A DNA stretch of 64,000 nucleotides. Source: an uncultured Roseburia sp. GTDB lineage: Bacteria > Bacillota > Clostridia > Lachnospirales > Lachnospiraceae. Made by a program: the position numbers and the translations under genes. The stretch spans positions 1 through 64,000 of the forward strand of contig CANSSP010000018.1 of NCBI GenBank assembly GCA_947649645.1, written 5' to 3'. Of the stretch, positions 35,607 to 45,026 are shown in pieces. The notes beneath the pieces were generated by a model. It saw only the letters and a list, made by a program, of their open reading frames with translations, had not been told where the DNA came from and made no database searches. Every line of letters starts with the position of its first letter. Within the stretch, counting starts at the first letter, position 1.

Positions 35607-36547
35607 CTCACAACTCCTCCTATAAATTGATCCAGCGCCCGCTCATAAGCCTGCATGTCTTTATAATAACTCTCCGCATGGGCCGCACCTTTCACAATCA
35701 GCTTCTGTTTTGGCGAGGCACAGTTTTCATAAATCTCCTCACACATACGGACCGGTACAAATGTATCCGCGTCACCGTGAATCATCAGAACAGGAACGAC
35801 GGCTTTCCTCACTTCCCGCGCCGCATTGCATTCATCCATTCCATATCCTGCTTTTCTTCTATTGATATAATCGGCCATCGGTATGACCGGAAACGCGGGG
35901 AGGTGATACATCGTGTGGAGCACATGGGTGAAAACCTCCTTTGGAGAGGTAAAGCCGCAGTCTGAAATAATCCCTTTTACCTGCCGCGGAAGCGTAAGAC
36001 CGCTCGCCATCAGAACCGTTGCTCCCCCCATTGATGTCCCATGCAGCAGAATCTGCACCTGCTTTCCACAGTTTCCGACTACCCAGTTCACCCAGAGGAG
36101 GGCGTCTTTCCGGTCAAGACAGCCAAAACCGATATACTCTCCCTCGCTCTTTCCATGTGCACGCTCGTCAACAAGCAGCATACTATACCCATGTTTCAGA
36201 TAATAATCTGAAAGCGCAATATAATCTTTCATCCCCTCACTCGTATACCCGTGAAAACATACGACCACTTTCGATTCATCCTCACGGGGAAAATACACGG
36301 CGTGCAGCTTCAGTCCGTCTTCTGCAGTTATCCACACGTCCCGGTGCGTCTGCGCATGCAGATACTCTTTTCTGTCGCTGAGCAGCGCTGTATACTGAGA
36401 CCAGTCCGTGCCAGCCATCTTCATCGTGCGCTCTGTTCTGGCTTCATTCCGCTTCATCGTACGCCGGTAAAAATAAATAGATTCGCCCGCTCCGACGATG
36501 GCGGCACCCGCTCCGAGCGCGAGCACTGTTTTTATAAACCCTCTCAT
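35603..36547 (-). CDS. Membrane-anchored alpha/beta hydrolase
   Basis: 314 residues. One N-terminal hydrophobic segment (residues 4-20, TVLALGAGAAIVGAGES) suggests an anchor or uncleaved signal. The oxyanion motif FHGYTSEG (98-105), nucleophile elbow HGTSMGG with Ser172, the acid in HGDADTFVP (Asp261) and His290 in KGAAHAE form a complete triad. Members of this branch act as esterases, lipases or thioesterases. It is the first gene of the operon controlled by the palindromes upstream, and could release or trim the product of the condensation-carrier-ligase set; this is inference. Confidence 0.87.
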   Translation of the reverse strand: MRGFIKTVLALGAGAAIVGAGESIYFYRRTMKRNEARTERTMKMAGTDWSQYTALLSDRKEYLHAQTHRDVWITAEDGLKLHAVYFPREDESKVVVCFHGYTSEGMKDYIALSDYYLKHGYSMLLVDERAHGKSEGEYIGFGCLDRKDALLWVNWVVGNCGKQVQILLHGTSMGGATVLMASGLTLPRQVKGIISDCGFTSPKEVFTHVLHTMYHLPAFPVIPMADYINRRKAGYGMDECNAAREVRKAVVPVLMIHGDADTFVPVRMCEEIYENCASPKQKLIVKGAAHAESYYKDMQAYERALDQFIGGVVR

Positions 36548-36571
36548 ACGTTTTCAATCCCCCTGACATTT

Positions 36572-36587
36572 TTCGACCATTGGTCAA
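36572..36587. promoter_or_regulatory. Putative TetR operator, copy 1
   Basis: TTCGACCATTGGTCAA, an imperfect palindrome (GACCAT-N-GGTC core), 25 bases upstream of the hydrolase start. An almost identical copy follows 44 bases away. Confidence 0.7.
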
Positions 36588-36615
36588 CTTTTGTTCTCCT
36601 ATACCTTATCACCTT

Positions 36616-36631
36616 TTCGACCATCGGTCAA
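36616..36631. promoter_or_regulatory. Putative TetR operator, copy 2
   Basis: TTCGACCATCGGTCAA differs from copy 1 at one base. The 44-base centre spacing is about four helical turns, so two repressor dimers would bind one face. It lies between the hydrolase operon and the divergent tetR. Confidence 0.7.
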
Positions 36632-36771
36632 CACTCAGTATGTAAAATCTGCACGGTTTTTCCTCTCTTTTTCTGTCCTTTTTGCCAATTGCCGTTGTTG
36701 TTTCCGACATGCTATACTAAAAAAAGTTTCATATTCACATATTTACTGACTTATAAGGAAGGCTTGAAGAA

Positions 36772-37401
36772 ATGGCAAATCATGAAAAATACGATCTGAT
36801 TCTGGATGCACTGGAAAAGCTTCTCACCGGCAGAAATCTTCAGACAATTTCCGTCAGCGAGATCGCACAGACTGCCGGCATTGGGAAAGGAAGCATCTAT
36901 TATTATTTTCCTTCAAAGGAAGCCATCTTTGAGGCATTGGTGGAGCGGAACTATGAAAAACCGCTGGAGACGGCAAAAAAACTGGCGGGCCAGACTCATA
37001 TTTCCCCTTTCACGCGTATGGCCATGATCTTTCAGGCATGCCGCAGTTCATCCTCTGCGTTCTTAGACCGTCAGCCGAGTCCGCTGCAGGCAAATCCACA
37101 GGAAAGTTCCCTGCTTCACCAGAAATATATGAACCATCTGATCACAGAGGTAAAACCTGCTCTGACAGAAATCATACGGCAGGGCATCAGCGCCGGCCAG
37201 ATTCACTTCGACTATCCGGCTGCCCTCGCGGAGATCGTTCTGATTGTCCTGACCGTAAAACTGGACAATTCCCTTGTCCCTTCTCCGGTTGAAGACATAG
37301 AAGAAACTCTGCTCGGTCTGATTTCCCTTCTGGAAAAGGGAACGGGCAATCCGGTGGGATCTCTCAATTTCCTGACCACCTGCATGCAGACACCTTCCTG
37401 A
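36772..37401 (+). CDS. TetR/AcrR family transcriptional regulator
   Basis: 209 residues. The N-terminal helix-turn-helix is standard: ILDALEKLLTGRNLQTISV, EIAQTAGIGKGSIYYYFPSKEAIFEALVER. The ligand domain is all-helical and ends in a variable tail. AAGGAAGG precedes the ATG. The gene is divergent from the hydrolase-condensation-carrier-ligase operon, and two near-identical palindromes lie between them, which fits a repressor of that operon and of itself. The inducer may be related to the operon product. Confidence 0.92.
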   Translation: MANHEKYDLILDALEKLLTGRNLQTISVSEIAQTAGIGKGSIYYYFPSKEAIFEALVERNYEKPLETAKKLAGQTHISPFTRMAMIFQACRSSSSAFLDRQPSPLQANPQESSLLHQKYMNHLITEVKPALTEIIRQGISAGQIHFDYPAALAEIVLIVLTVKLDNSLVPSPVEDIEETLLGLISLLEKGTGNPVGSLNFLTTCMQTPS

Positions 37402-37470
37402 CCTCCGGTCGATGCACGCAGATTTCTCTGCAGACTCCCCCTTATAAATGATGAATCTTTCACAGCAGAC

Positions 37471-37507
37471 AAAAAACCGGACAGACGACACTTCATCGTC
37501 CATCCGG
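37471..37507 (-). terminator. Terminator-like hairpin (minus strand)
   Basis: On the minus strand a 12-bp stem (with two G-U pairs) and six T. The opposite strand has two mismatches, so the orientation is toward decreasing coordinates, downstream of tRNA-Pro. Confidence 0.5.
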
Positions 37508-37582
37508 CCTCTCTGACCACTCCTGTATTTTATTTCACCGCCGGCCGGCAGAAGAGCCGTTCATGCGTCCGTCAACAGAAGA

Positions 37583-37615
37583 AAAATAAAAAAGTGACTG
37601 GAAACAGCCACTTTT
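37583..37615 (-). terminator. Intrinsic terminator of tRNA-Pro
   Basis: AAAAGTG pairs with CACTTTT, with inner CTG/CAG pairs, followed by a T-rich tract on the minus strand just past the tRNA. Confidence 0.7.
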
Positions 37616-37625
37616 CAACAAAAAA

Positions 37626-37699
37626 TCGGAGCAACAGGATTTGAACCTGCGACCTCACGGCCCCCAGCCGTGCGCGCTACCAAACTACGCCATGCTCCG
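37626..37699 (-). tRNA. tRNA-Pro(GGG)
   Basis: 74 bases. The acceptor CGGAGCA pairs with TGCTCCG, discriminator A; CCA is not encoded (the next bases are T). The anticodon stem CACGG-CTGGGGG-CCGTG gives anticodon GGG. The T-arm CAGGTTCAAATCCTG and D-arm are regular. The plus-strand MCP gene begins 140 bases away. Confidence 0.95.
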
Positions 37700-37839
37700 A
37701 TGTCTTACTTTGGCATTATAACACATCTGTTTCTGTTTTTGAAGCCCTTTTGTAAAATTTTTTTCTTGCATTTTCTCAGAATCCTCTATAAAATGCTTAA
37801 TATAAGGTTATTTTTTATCAACATACTGAGGTGAAAGAC

Positions 37840-39519
37840 ATGAGTAATCTGAAGGCACTAACAAAAACCAAAAAGACACGACATCTCGGACGCAAAGTGA
37901 GCATTCTGGTGGCATGTCTGCTGGCAGTCAGCATTATCGCAGTCGTCTGTCTGTGTATCTTCATATTTAACAGGCTTACAACAAATATGCTGAAAGACCA
38001 GTGTATAAGCGGTACAAATATACTGGCTTATCAGCTCGCACAGGACGACGGGACAAAAGACCAGACAGAACTCCTCGACGATCTGAAAGAACAGCTGGGA
38101 TGTGAGTTTACCATCTTTGAGGGGAACACGCGCGCCTGCACGACGATTCAGCAGGACGGCACACGTGTCGTCGGGACGACACTATCGGACGAACTCGCGG
38201 AGATTATCCTCACACAGGGAAAGAGTTATGTCGGAAAGGCCGATATTCTGGGCGTGGAGCATCTCTGCTCTTATGTCCCGACCACCGGCGCAGACGGCCA
38301 GGTAAACGGACTTATATTTGCCGGCATATCCATGGCAGACGTCTCTGAACAGACAAATCTGGCAATCAGACTTTCCTGCGCAGCCGGAATGTGCCTGATT
38401 GTCATCAGCTTCATTCTTCTGACCATTTATGTGAGATACCGCATCTCCGTACCGCTTTCCCGGCTGACGACACTGGCCTTGAAAATGGAAGAAGGCGAAC
38501 TCGGCCTGGACGGAAACAGTTCTCTGACCGCCAATGTAAAGTCCAACGATGAGATCGGTCTTCTTGCCGACATCTTCGAAACCACGACGCTGCGGCTGCG
38601 CAGCTACATCGGGGAAATTTCTGCCGTCCTGAAGGCGATTTCAGACGGCGATCTGGATAAAAAAACAACACTCGACTACGTCGGCGATTTCTCCTCGATC
38701 AAAACGTCCTTGGACGATATTCTTGCGAAGCTCAACAGTACCATGTCGCAGATTGTCGAAAGTTCCGCTTATGTCTCAAACGGCTCGGAACAGATGTCCA
38801 TCGGTGCGCAGGCTTTAAGCCAGGGAGCCGTCGAGCAGGCAGGCGCCGTCGAAGAGCTGGATGAAAACATCCGCGAAATCTCCGGACAGGTGACTGAGAC
38901 AGCGGAAAATGCACGGCTTGCAAACGAGAAAGTGGAATATGTCGCGCGGCAGCTTCTTGAGAGCAACCAGAAAATGCACGAAATGATCGATGCAATGGAA
39001 GAAATCAACGCCAGCTCCAGCGAAATCGGAAAGATCTTAAAAACCATTGAGAGCATCGCATTCCAGACCAACATTCTCGCCTTGAACGCATCCGTGGAGG
39101 CAGCACGGGCGGGAACAGCCGGAAAAGGGTTCGCCGTAGTGGCTGAAGAGGTACGGAGCCTCTCGACCAAGACCTCAGAAGCTTCCCAGTCAACGGCTGA
39201 GCTGATTGAGCGCTCCATCGGCGCCGTAGAATATGGAACAAAAATCGCCAATGAGACGGCGGCCCGCCTGGAATCTGTTGTACTTGGGGCAAACGAAGTC
39301 ACGGAAGCGACAAACCGGATTGCCGACGCCTCCCGCACCCAGGCCGACGCCATCTCCCAGATACAGGAAAGAATCAGTCAGATCTCCGATGTCGTACAGA
39401 CCAATTCCGCGACTGCGGAGGAAAGCGCAGCCACCAGCCAGGAGTTAAGCTCCCAGGCCGGACTGCTGAAAAAACTGATCGGGATCTTCCGTTTAAAATC
39501 TTCGGGATCTTCGTTCTAA
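37840..39519 (+). CDS. Methyl-accepting chemotaxis protein (sCACHE-like sensor)
   Basis: 559 residues from the ATG at 37840 with GAGGTGAAAG upstream. First span ~22-46 ([21 protein letters not shown]), then a periplasmic sensor of about 130 residues, a second span near 175-198 ([20 protein letters not shown]), HAMP ([21 protein letters not shown]) and a long coiled-coil signalling domain with the hairpin tip [23 protein letters not shown]. It transmits ligand signals to CheA/CheW at the cell pole; no che genes are in the window. The terminal SSGSSF lacks a CheR-binding pentapeptide. Confidence 0.93.
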   Translation: MSNLKALTKTKKTRHLGRKVSILVACLLAVSIIAVVCLCIFIFNRLTTNMLKDQCISGTNILAYQLAQDDGTKDQTELLDDLKEQLGCEFTIFEGNTRACTTIQQDGTRVVGTTLSDELAEIILTQGKSYVGKADILGVEHLCSYVPTTGADGQVNGLIFAGISMADVSEQTNLAIRLSCAAGMCLIVISFILLTIYVRYRISVPLSRLTTLALKMEEGELGLDGNSSLTANVKSNDEIGLLADIFETTTLRLRSYIGEISAVLKAISDGDLDKKTTLDYVGDFSSIKTSLDDILAKLNSTMSQIVESSAYVSNGSEQMSIGAQALSQGAVEQAGAVEELDENIREISGQVTETAENARLANEKVEYVARQLLESNQKMHEMIDAMEEINASSSEIGKILKTIESIAFQTNILALNASVEAARAGTAGKGFAVVAEEVRSLSTKTSEASQSTAELIERSIGAVEYGTKIANETAARLESVVLGANEVTEATNRIADASRTQADAISQIQERISQISDVVQTNSATAEESAATSQELSSQAGLLKKLIGIFRLKSSGSSF

Positions 39520-39549
39520 GCCAGCGCTTCTATAACTCCAGAGCTTACA

Positions 39550-39582
39550 GCAGGAGCCCGCACTTTCGGTGCGGGCTCCTGC
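39550..39582 (+). terminator. GC-rich hairpin after chemotaxis gene
   Basis: A 14-bp perfect stem GCAGGAGCCCGCAC with a TTTCG loop. No T-run follows, so it may rather be a 3'-end stabiliser or a bidirectional stop. Confidence 0.6.
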
Positions 39583-39660
39583 TATGCCAGTCCGTACATC
39601 CGCCGGAGGCGCCTGTGAAACCTTCTTTCCTTCATTCTGGTATCGCAAGTCAGGCTCTGC

Positions 39661-40833
39661 CTATCCCTGGCCGACATACGACTTTTCAATCTGCATAATG
39701 ACAAAATATTCTCTTCCGAGCCGCTTTTTTATCTTCTCCCCGATTATGCGCTCCAGCTCCTCGTCCCCGATATAAAACCGATGCGGCACAACCACGTCAA
39801 AGATAAGGTTTGTATGTGTGGGCCCCTCCACAGCCCGGAAATCGTGTATGGAAATCGTCTCGTCAATACAACCGATCACGGATGTCACCGCACCCTTAAG
39901 GGCAGAAATTTTGTCATCAGAAGTCACAATGGGATCCATGTGTATGACGGCATCACATGCAAGCTGCGCCTTAAGTTCTCTCTCAATATTGTCAACAACA
40001 TCATGAAGCGCCAGAATATCCCCGTCGGACGAAACCTCGGCATGGAGCGAAATCATCCGGCGGCCCGGCCCATAATCATGCACAATCAGATCGTGCATCC
40101 CGCAGACCTCCGCGTGCGCGGTCACGATACGTCCGATTTCTGCGACAAACTCCGCGTCGGGCGTCTGTCCAAGCAGCACATCAAGCGTCTCCCGCGCGGC
40201 ACAGATTCCCGTATAAAAAATAAAAAGCCCTACCAGTACACCGCAGAATCCGTCCATCTTCCATCCGGTAAAATAACTGACAAACGCAGAGAGCAGCACA
40301 ACTGCCGTGGCACACACATCACCCAGACAATCAGATGCCGTTGCCCGCATTGCTGCAGAATCAATCTTTTTGCCGACCTGCATGTTGTAAAATGCCATAT
40401 ACAGTTTGACCGCAACAGACGCTCCGAGAATCACTGCCGCCGTCACCGAAAACTGTGTCTGAACAGGATGCAGCATTTTTTCCACAGATTCCCGCAAAAG
40501 CTCATACGCCATCAACAGGATCGCCGCTGATACAGCCAGTCCGGAAAGATACTCCATTCTTCCATGGCCAAACGGATGCTTCGGATCCGGTTTCGCCCCG
40601 GCAAGCTTAAACCCCACCAACATTACGAACGAAGAACCGGCATCCGACAGGTTATTAAACGCGTCCGCCCTGACCGCAACCGAACCGGCAGAATTTCCTG
40701 CCAGAAACTTTCCCACTGCGAGCAGAATATTCAAAAATATCCCTACAATCCCGCAAAGCATGCCGTACGACTGTCTGACCTCTGATCTGTCATCCGTTTC
40801 TCTGATAAAGATCTTCGCAAGAAGTGATATCAT
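39661..40833 (-). CDS. Cation diffusion facilitator family transporter
   Basis: 390 residues, six membrane spans followed by a cytoplasmic domain. The metal-binding site in span 2 is present (ADAFNNLSDAGSS), as is the matching span 5 site (ATASDCLGDVCATA), and the loop HPFGHGRMEYL. The C-terminal domain ends with a second metallochaperone-like region after residue 290. It exports a divalent cation such as Zn2+, Fe2+ or Mn2+ in exchange for protons; the metal is undetermined. It follows lepB by 15 bases. Confidence 0.92.
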   Translation of the reverse strand: MISLLAKIFIRETDDRSEVRQSYGMLCGIVGIFLNILLAVGKFLAGNSAGSVAVRADAFNNLSDAGSSFVMLVGFKLAGAKPDPKHPFGHGRMEYLSGLAVSAAILLMAYELLRESVEKMLHPVQTQFSVTAAVILGASVAVKLYMAFYNMQVGKKIDSAAMRATASDCLGDVCATAVVLLSAFVSYFTGWKMDGFCGVLVGLFIFYTGICAARETLDVLLGQTPDAEFVAEIGRIVTAHAEVCGMHDLIVHDYGPGRRMISLHAEVSSDGDILALHDVVDNIERELKAQLACDAVIHMDPIVTSDDKISALKGAVTSVIGCIDETISIHDFRAVEGPTHTNLIFDVVVPHRFYIGDEELERIIGEKIKKRLGREYFVIMQIEKSYVGQG

Positions 40834-40848
40834 TGCCGCTCCCCCTTA

Positions 40849-41427
40849 TTACAACTTTCCGATATCCTCAAACGGCCAGTAAATCACTACCGCCTTCCCC
40901 AGTATCTTTTCGCGCTTTACATATGTGTTCTCCCAGTACCGGGCATCCCAGGAATCGTTACGGTTGTCACCGAGCATCAGATATGACCCTTCCGGTATTT
41001 CAAAATGATACGGTCCTGTCGACACAAACCAGCTGTTCTTCAGATAACGCTCCTCAAGCGGTTGCGTCGAATCGTCTATGTAGACACGGCCGTCCTCAAT
41101 CGTGACCGTCTCCCCGGGAAGACCGATAATGCGCTTTACATAGAGATCTTCCTCATTATCCGGGTAATGAAAAATCACGATATCTCCCCGACTGGGCTCT
41201 GTATTCAGATATGCCAGCCTGTTTCCGATCAGCCTGTCTCCCGGCATAATGGTATTTTCCATTGAACCGGTTGGAATATCTGCATTGATAATCACATAAT
41301 TTTTAAGGACAACTGCCACCAGCATCGCCACCGCAAACGTCGCAATCCAGCTTATCATTTCTCTTATCACAGATACTTTCGGCTCCTTTACCTCTTTTTC
41401 CACTGTTTCTCTGCTCTGACCATCCAT
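40849..41427 (-). CDS. lepB: Signal peptidase I
   Basis: 192 residues, the short Gram-positive form with one N-terminal span (residues 27-45, SWIATFAVAMLVAVVLKNY). The catalytic Ser55 is in PTGSMENTI and the Lys98 general base in YVKRIIGLPGETV; GDNRNDSWDARYWG-type box E reads GDNRNDSWDARYWE. It cleaves signal peptides at the outer membrane face. AGAGAGTTGAAG precedes the start. It is followed by the CDF transporter in the same transcript. Confidence 0.94.
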   Translation of the reverse strand: MDGQSRETVEKEVKEPKVSVIREMISWIATFAVAMLVAVVLKNYVIINADIPTGSMENTIMPGDRLIGNRLAYLNTEPSRGDIVIFHYPDNEEDLYVKRIIGLPGETVTIEDGRVYIDDSTQPLEERYLKNSWFVSTGPYHFEIPEGSYLMLGDNRNDSWDARYWENTYVKREKILGKAVVIYWPFEDIGKL

Positions 41428-41505
41428 ATATGCTTCAACTCTCTTTCTGCTTTTCTGCTTCTTTTTCTCATTCTAACACAGATAGACGAAAATAGAAACC
41501 ATAAG

Positions 41506-41547
41506 AAAAAACGTATGGCCCACGGAATGATTCCCGCAGGCCATACG
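41506..41547 (-). terminator. Intrinsic terminator of nifS-nifU
   Basis: A 9-bp stem CGTATGGCC/GGCCATACG with an 18-base loop and six T on the minus strand, 10 bases after the nifU stop. Confidence 0.82.
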
Positions 41548-41556
41548 GCTCTTATC

Positions 41557-42000
41557 CTAGTATTCTTCTTCCTCTTCCTCCTCTTTCTCACCAATATCGC
41601 TCACCGGCCGCTCCAGACCTTCGATGGTGATTCCGTTTTTCTCCGCATAATCCCAGAGCGCCGCATGAATCGCTTCCTCGGCAAGAAGAGAGCAGTGTAC
41701 TTTGACCGGCGGAAGTCCGTCAAGCGCCTCCATCACCGCTTTGTTGGTAACGGCCAGCGCCTCGCGCACCGTCTTTCCCTTCACCAGCTCCGTCGCCATA
41801 CTGCTGGTCGCAACGGCTGCACCGCAGCCAAATGTTTTAAACTTCACGTCCTGTATCCTGCCTTCGTCATCGATGTCCAGATACATACGCATGATATCGC
41901 CGCACTTTGCATTTCCGACCGTACCCACACCACTGGCGTTTTCAATCTCGCCCACATTTCTCGGATGGTTAAAATGATCCATCACTTTTTCGCTGTACAT
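41557..42000 (-). CDS. nifU: Fe-S cluster assembly scaffold, NifU/IscU type
   Basis: 147 residues from the ATG at 42000 (MYSEKVMDHFNHPRNVG) with GGGGAGGTAGAGGG upstream; the frame is open a little further but lies inside nifS. The three scaffold Cys are present: C33 in AKCGD, C59 in FKTFGCGAA and C103 in VHCSLLAEEAI. It has only the N-terminal IscU-like domain plus a short acidic tail of Glu residues. It is transcribed directly after nifS (4-base gap). Confidence 0.94.
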   Translation of the reverse strand: MYSEKVMDHFNHPRNVGEIENASGVGTVGNAKCGDIMRMYLDIDDEGRIQDVKFKTFGCGAAVATSSMATELVKGKTVREALAVTNKAVMEALDGLPPVKVHCSLLAEEAIHAALWDYAEKNGITIEGLERPVSDIGEKEEEEEEEY

Positions 42001-42004
42001 CCCT

Positions 42005-43195
42005 CTACCTCCCCGAATCTTTCTTTTTGATAAAATCCTCATAGAGCGGCGACATCTCCCGCAGACGCCCGATAATCTTCTTCAGCTCGTCCACCGTATA
42101 ATCAATTTCCTCCATTGTATTCTGCTCTGAAAGTGTAAGCCGCAGCGAGCCGTGCGCAATCTCATGAGGAAGCCCGATCGCGAGCAGGACATGGGACGGA
42201 TCCAGCGAACCCGATGTGCACGCCGAACCACTTGAACCGCAGATTCCCGCCTGATCCAGAAGAATCAGCATTCCCTCACCCTCAATAAAGCGAAAACAGA
42301 AGTTCGCATTATTGGGAAGACGCTTTTCTCTGTCGCCATTTAATCTGGCATATGGAATCTCCTCCAGTACCCGCCGGATCAGATGATCCCGCAGTCCGCG
42401 CTCTTTGCCGGCGCGTTCTTCCATCGCCGCTGCGGCAAGACGGGCAGCCGCGCCAAAGCCGACGATTCCCGGAACATTCAGCGTCCCGGCGCGCCGCTTT
42501 CTCTCCTGTGCGCCGCCGTGGATAAAAGAGCGTATTTTAACGCCTTTGCGAATATAGAGCATTCCGATCCCCTTAGGGCCTCCCAGCTTGTGTGCGCTGG
42601 CACTGAGCATATCGACCGAAAGCGCATCAACGTCCAGTGGAATATGTCCGTACGCCTGGACTGCATCCGTATGAAACAAAATTCCATGCTCATGCGCAAT
42701 TGAGCCGATCTCCTTTAGCGGCTGTATCGTACCGATCTCATTGTTCGCCGCCATCACGGAAATCAGAATGGTATCCGGCCGGATCGCCGCCCGCAGCTCA
42801 TCGAGCAGCAGAAATCCATTCTCATCCACGTTCACATATGTGACATCATATCCTTTCTTCTCCAGATATGCACATGTGTGAAGCACCGCATGATGTTCGA
42901 TTGTACTGGTGATAATGTGTTTTCCCTTTGTTGCATATGCCTCCGCCGCCGCTTTGATCGCCCAGTTGTCCGACTCACTGCCCCCGGCCGTAAAATAAAT
43001 CTCTTCCGGCTTTGCATGAATCAGACCGGCCGCTGCTTCCCGGGCATCACTCACTGCTTTCTGGCCTGCTCCCGCAAAACGATAGACTGCGTTGGGATTG
43101 CCATATATGTCCGAAAAATAGGGCAGCATCTCGTTTAGCACTTCCGGAATGACCTGCGTTGTCGCCGCATTGTCCAGATAAATTGGTGTCTGCAT
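42005..43195 (-). CDS. nifS: Cysteine desulfurase NifS/IscS type
   Basis: 396 residues. PLP-dependent removal of sulfur from cysteine for Fe-S clusters. The PLP Lys203 is in SASAHKLGGPKG, the His stacking on PLP is in TIEHHAVLH, and the mobile active-site Cys326 is in SSGSACTSG. The N-terminus YLDNAATT is standard. GGGAGGAG precedes the ATG. A strong promoter lies 108 bases upstream. No IscR/Rrf2 gene is adjacent. Confidence 0.96.
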   Translation of the reverse strand: MQTPIYLDNAATTQVIPEVLNEMLPYFSDIYGNPNAVYRFAGAGQKAVSDAREAAAGLIHAKPEEIYFTAGGSESDNWAIKAAAEAYATKGKHIITSTIEHHAVLHTCAYLEKKGYDVTYVNVDENGFLLLDELRAAIRPDTILISVMAANNEIGTIQPLKEIGSIAHEHGILFHTDAVQAYGHIPLDVDALSVDMLSASAHKLGGPKGIGMLYIRKGVKIRSFIHGGAQERKRRAGTLNVPGIVGFGAAARLAAAAMEERAGKERGLRDHLIRRVLEEIPYARLNGDREKRLPNNANFCFRFIEGEGMLILLDQAGICGSSGSACTSGSLDPSHVLLAIGLPHEIAHGSLRLTLSEQNTMEEIDYTVDELKKIIGRLREMSPLYEDFIKKKDSGR

Positions 43196-43303
43196 TTTCT
43201 CCTCCCTTTCTGTCCCGGCACTTTCTTCTATATTTATGCAGGACGGGGAGATGATGTCCTCCTGCCCTGCACTTATTTCCTAGCATTTTGATAGGACATG
43301 AAT

Positions 43304-43331
43304 ATTATACACCATTTCCAGCCCTTGTCAA
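43304..43331 (-). promoter_or_regulatory. Promoter of nifS-nifU
   Basis: TTGACA, 16-base spacer, TATAAT on the minus strand. Downstream of the -10 an inverted repeat TCCTA-N9-TAGGA spans the start site and may be an operator; the binding protein is unknown. Confidence 0.7.
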
Positions 43332-43397
43332 TAGTCCTGATTCTTCTTGTAAAATCTGAAGATACAGGTTAAAATAGAAAAAACACAGGAGGGCAGC

Positions 43398-45026
43398 ATG
43401 AATAAGGAAAAAAAATCACCCGATAAAAATATATTATCCACCCTGACACTTATCGGCATCATCAGCATCTGTCTTGTGATCGGCGCCATCTTTGTCAGCC
43501 GTATCTTTCCGGATAACAGCATCGGCACACAGGCACGCGCCGTTCTTTGCACGCTGACAGCCATTGAAATTATCTCCCTTCTGCTCTATTTTGCAGGTGT
43601 CCTGACAAGAGTCCGCACGCGGACGGCACAACAGGAACGCCGCCTTGCACAGACGCTCTATATGTATGATGTCCAGCAGACCTTATTTGATGCACACAGG
43701 AGTCCCGGGCTCATTGTCAGCGCACTGCAGAAAGCTGCGGATATACTGACTGCAGAATCCGCATTTCTGCTTCATTTTGACCGAAACGCCATTCTGGAAT
43801 ATTATATCTGGCCGCCGGCCCCGGAAAATGAAAAAAAACTTCCATCCGGGGAAGGCATGCGGCGCACATTACCGGAAGTCAGCGCTCTTCTTTTCGGCGG
43901 AAAAAAGGCTCTGTTCTACCTGGACAGCCGGATACCGGCGCTTGACGACCGCGACCGGATGACACTGGAGCAAAACAATGTTCACAGTCTTATGCTGGTT
44001 CCTGTCGTAGACTCCACCGGCCGACTGACATGCGCGCTTGGCGGAATCAATATGAAGCACAGATGGACGGATTCCGGCCTTCTGGAGTGTGTCGCAAGAG
44101 ATTTCCAGATGGCTCTGACCAATGTTAATTACTATCGCCTCATTCACGAGATGGGCACGCTCGATGTGCTGACCGGGCTGAAAAACCGCAACTGTTATGA
44201 ACACTCTCTGGCAGACTACACAGCTTTAAAAGACACTCCCCTCTGCTGCCTTTACATAGACGCCAACGGCCTCCATGAGCTGAACAACCATCTGGGCCAT
44301 GCTGCAGGAGATGAAATGCTGATGTTCGTCAGCAATGCCTTACGTACCATCTTCGGAAATGATCACGCCTATCGCATCGGAGGTGATGAGTTTATCGCCT
44401 TCTGCTGCGGCTGTTCACAGGAAGAAGTGGCGGCGCGCATCCGGAAATTTCATGCGCTGCTCAATGAAAGATCCTACCACGCTTCCATCGGCCTCGCATG
44501 GAGAGAAGATTCCGCCAGTATCCCCACAGTCGTGTCTGCCGCCGAGAGCAGAATGTACGAAGCCAAACGCCAGTATTACCAGGAAAAAGGAGATGTCTCA
44601 AAAGCACGCGAGATGAATCAGAAACTGGAACAGATTCTCAAGGAAAAAAGAGATGCCGATACGTTTCTTTCTATTATCTCCGACTACTTTAAGGGGGTTT
44701 TTATCGTGGATCTGAACACGGACGATGTCAGAACTATCTATACCCCGTCCGGTTTTACAGACTTCCTGGAACAGAGCAACTACAAATTCCAATGTGCGCT
44801 CTTAAAATACATTGATATCCACGTACACCCCGACTACCAGACCTCGTTCCGCAGCTTTCTGCATTTTAGAACCATCGAGGAAATGCTTCTCGCCGGAAAT
44901 GTGCCAAAATACCACTACCTGGAAACGAACGGCACGCCAGTCTCTCTCACTGTCTACCCGGCTTCTGATTATGCGAAGCATAAAAAAGAAACCTTCTGGC
45001 TGCTGGAAGAATGCCAGAGAGCATAA
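43398..45026 (+). CDS. Membrane GGDEF-domain protein (probable diguanylate cyclase)
   Basis: 542 residues. Two spans near 15-35 and 54-74 anchor the N-terminus. Residues ~100-240 form a GAF-like domain. The GGDEF domain (about 255-385) has LTGLKNRN, LYIDANGLHELNNHLGH and an intact active-site loop GGDEF at 328-332. The inhibitory-site Arg of RxxD was not clearly seen. The C-terminal 150 residues look like a PAS-type domain (VDLNTDDVRTIYTPSGF) that is unusual at the end. It would make c-di-GMP in response to a GAF/PAS-bound signal. Two chemotaxis receptors are nearby. Confidence 0.9.
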   Translation: MNKEKKSPDKNILSTLTLIGIISICLVIGAIFVSRIFPDNSIGTQARAVLCTLTAIEIISLLLYFAGVLTRVRTRTAQQERRLAQTLYMYDVQQTLFDAHRSPGLIVSALQKAADILTAESAFLLHFDRNAILEYYIWPPAPENEKKLPSGEGMRRTLPEVSALLFGGKKALFYLDSRIPALDDRDRMTLEQNNVHSLMLVPVVDSTGRLTCALGGINMKHRWTDSGLLECVARDFQMALTNVNYYRLIHEMGTLDVLTGLKNRNCYEHSLADYTALKDTPLCCLYIDANGLHELNNHLGHAAGDEMLMFVSNALRTIFGNDHAYRIGGDEFIAFCCGCSQEEVAARIRKFHALLNERSYHASIGLAWREDSASIPTVVSAAESRMYEAKRQYYQEKGDVSKAREMNQKLEQILKEKRDADTFLSIISDYFKGVFIVDLNTDDVRTIYTPSGFTDFLEQSNYKFQCALLKYIDIHVHPDYQTSFRSFLHFRTIEEMLLAGNVPKYHYLETNGTPVSLTVYPASDYAKHKKETFWLLEECQRA

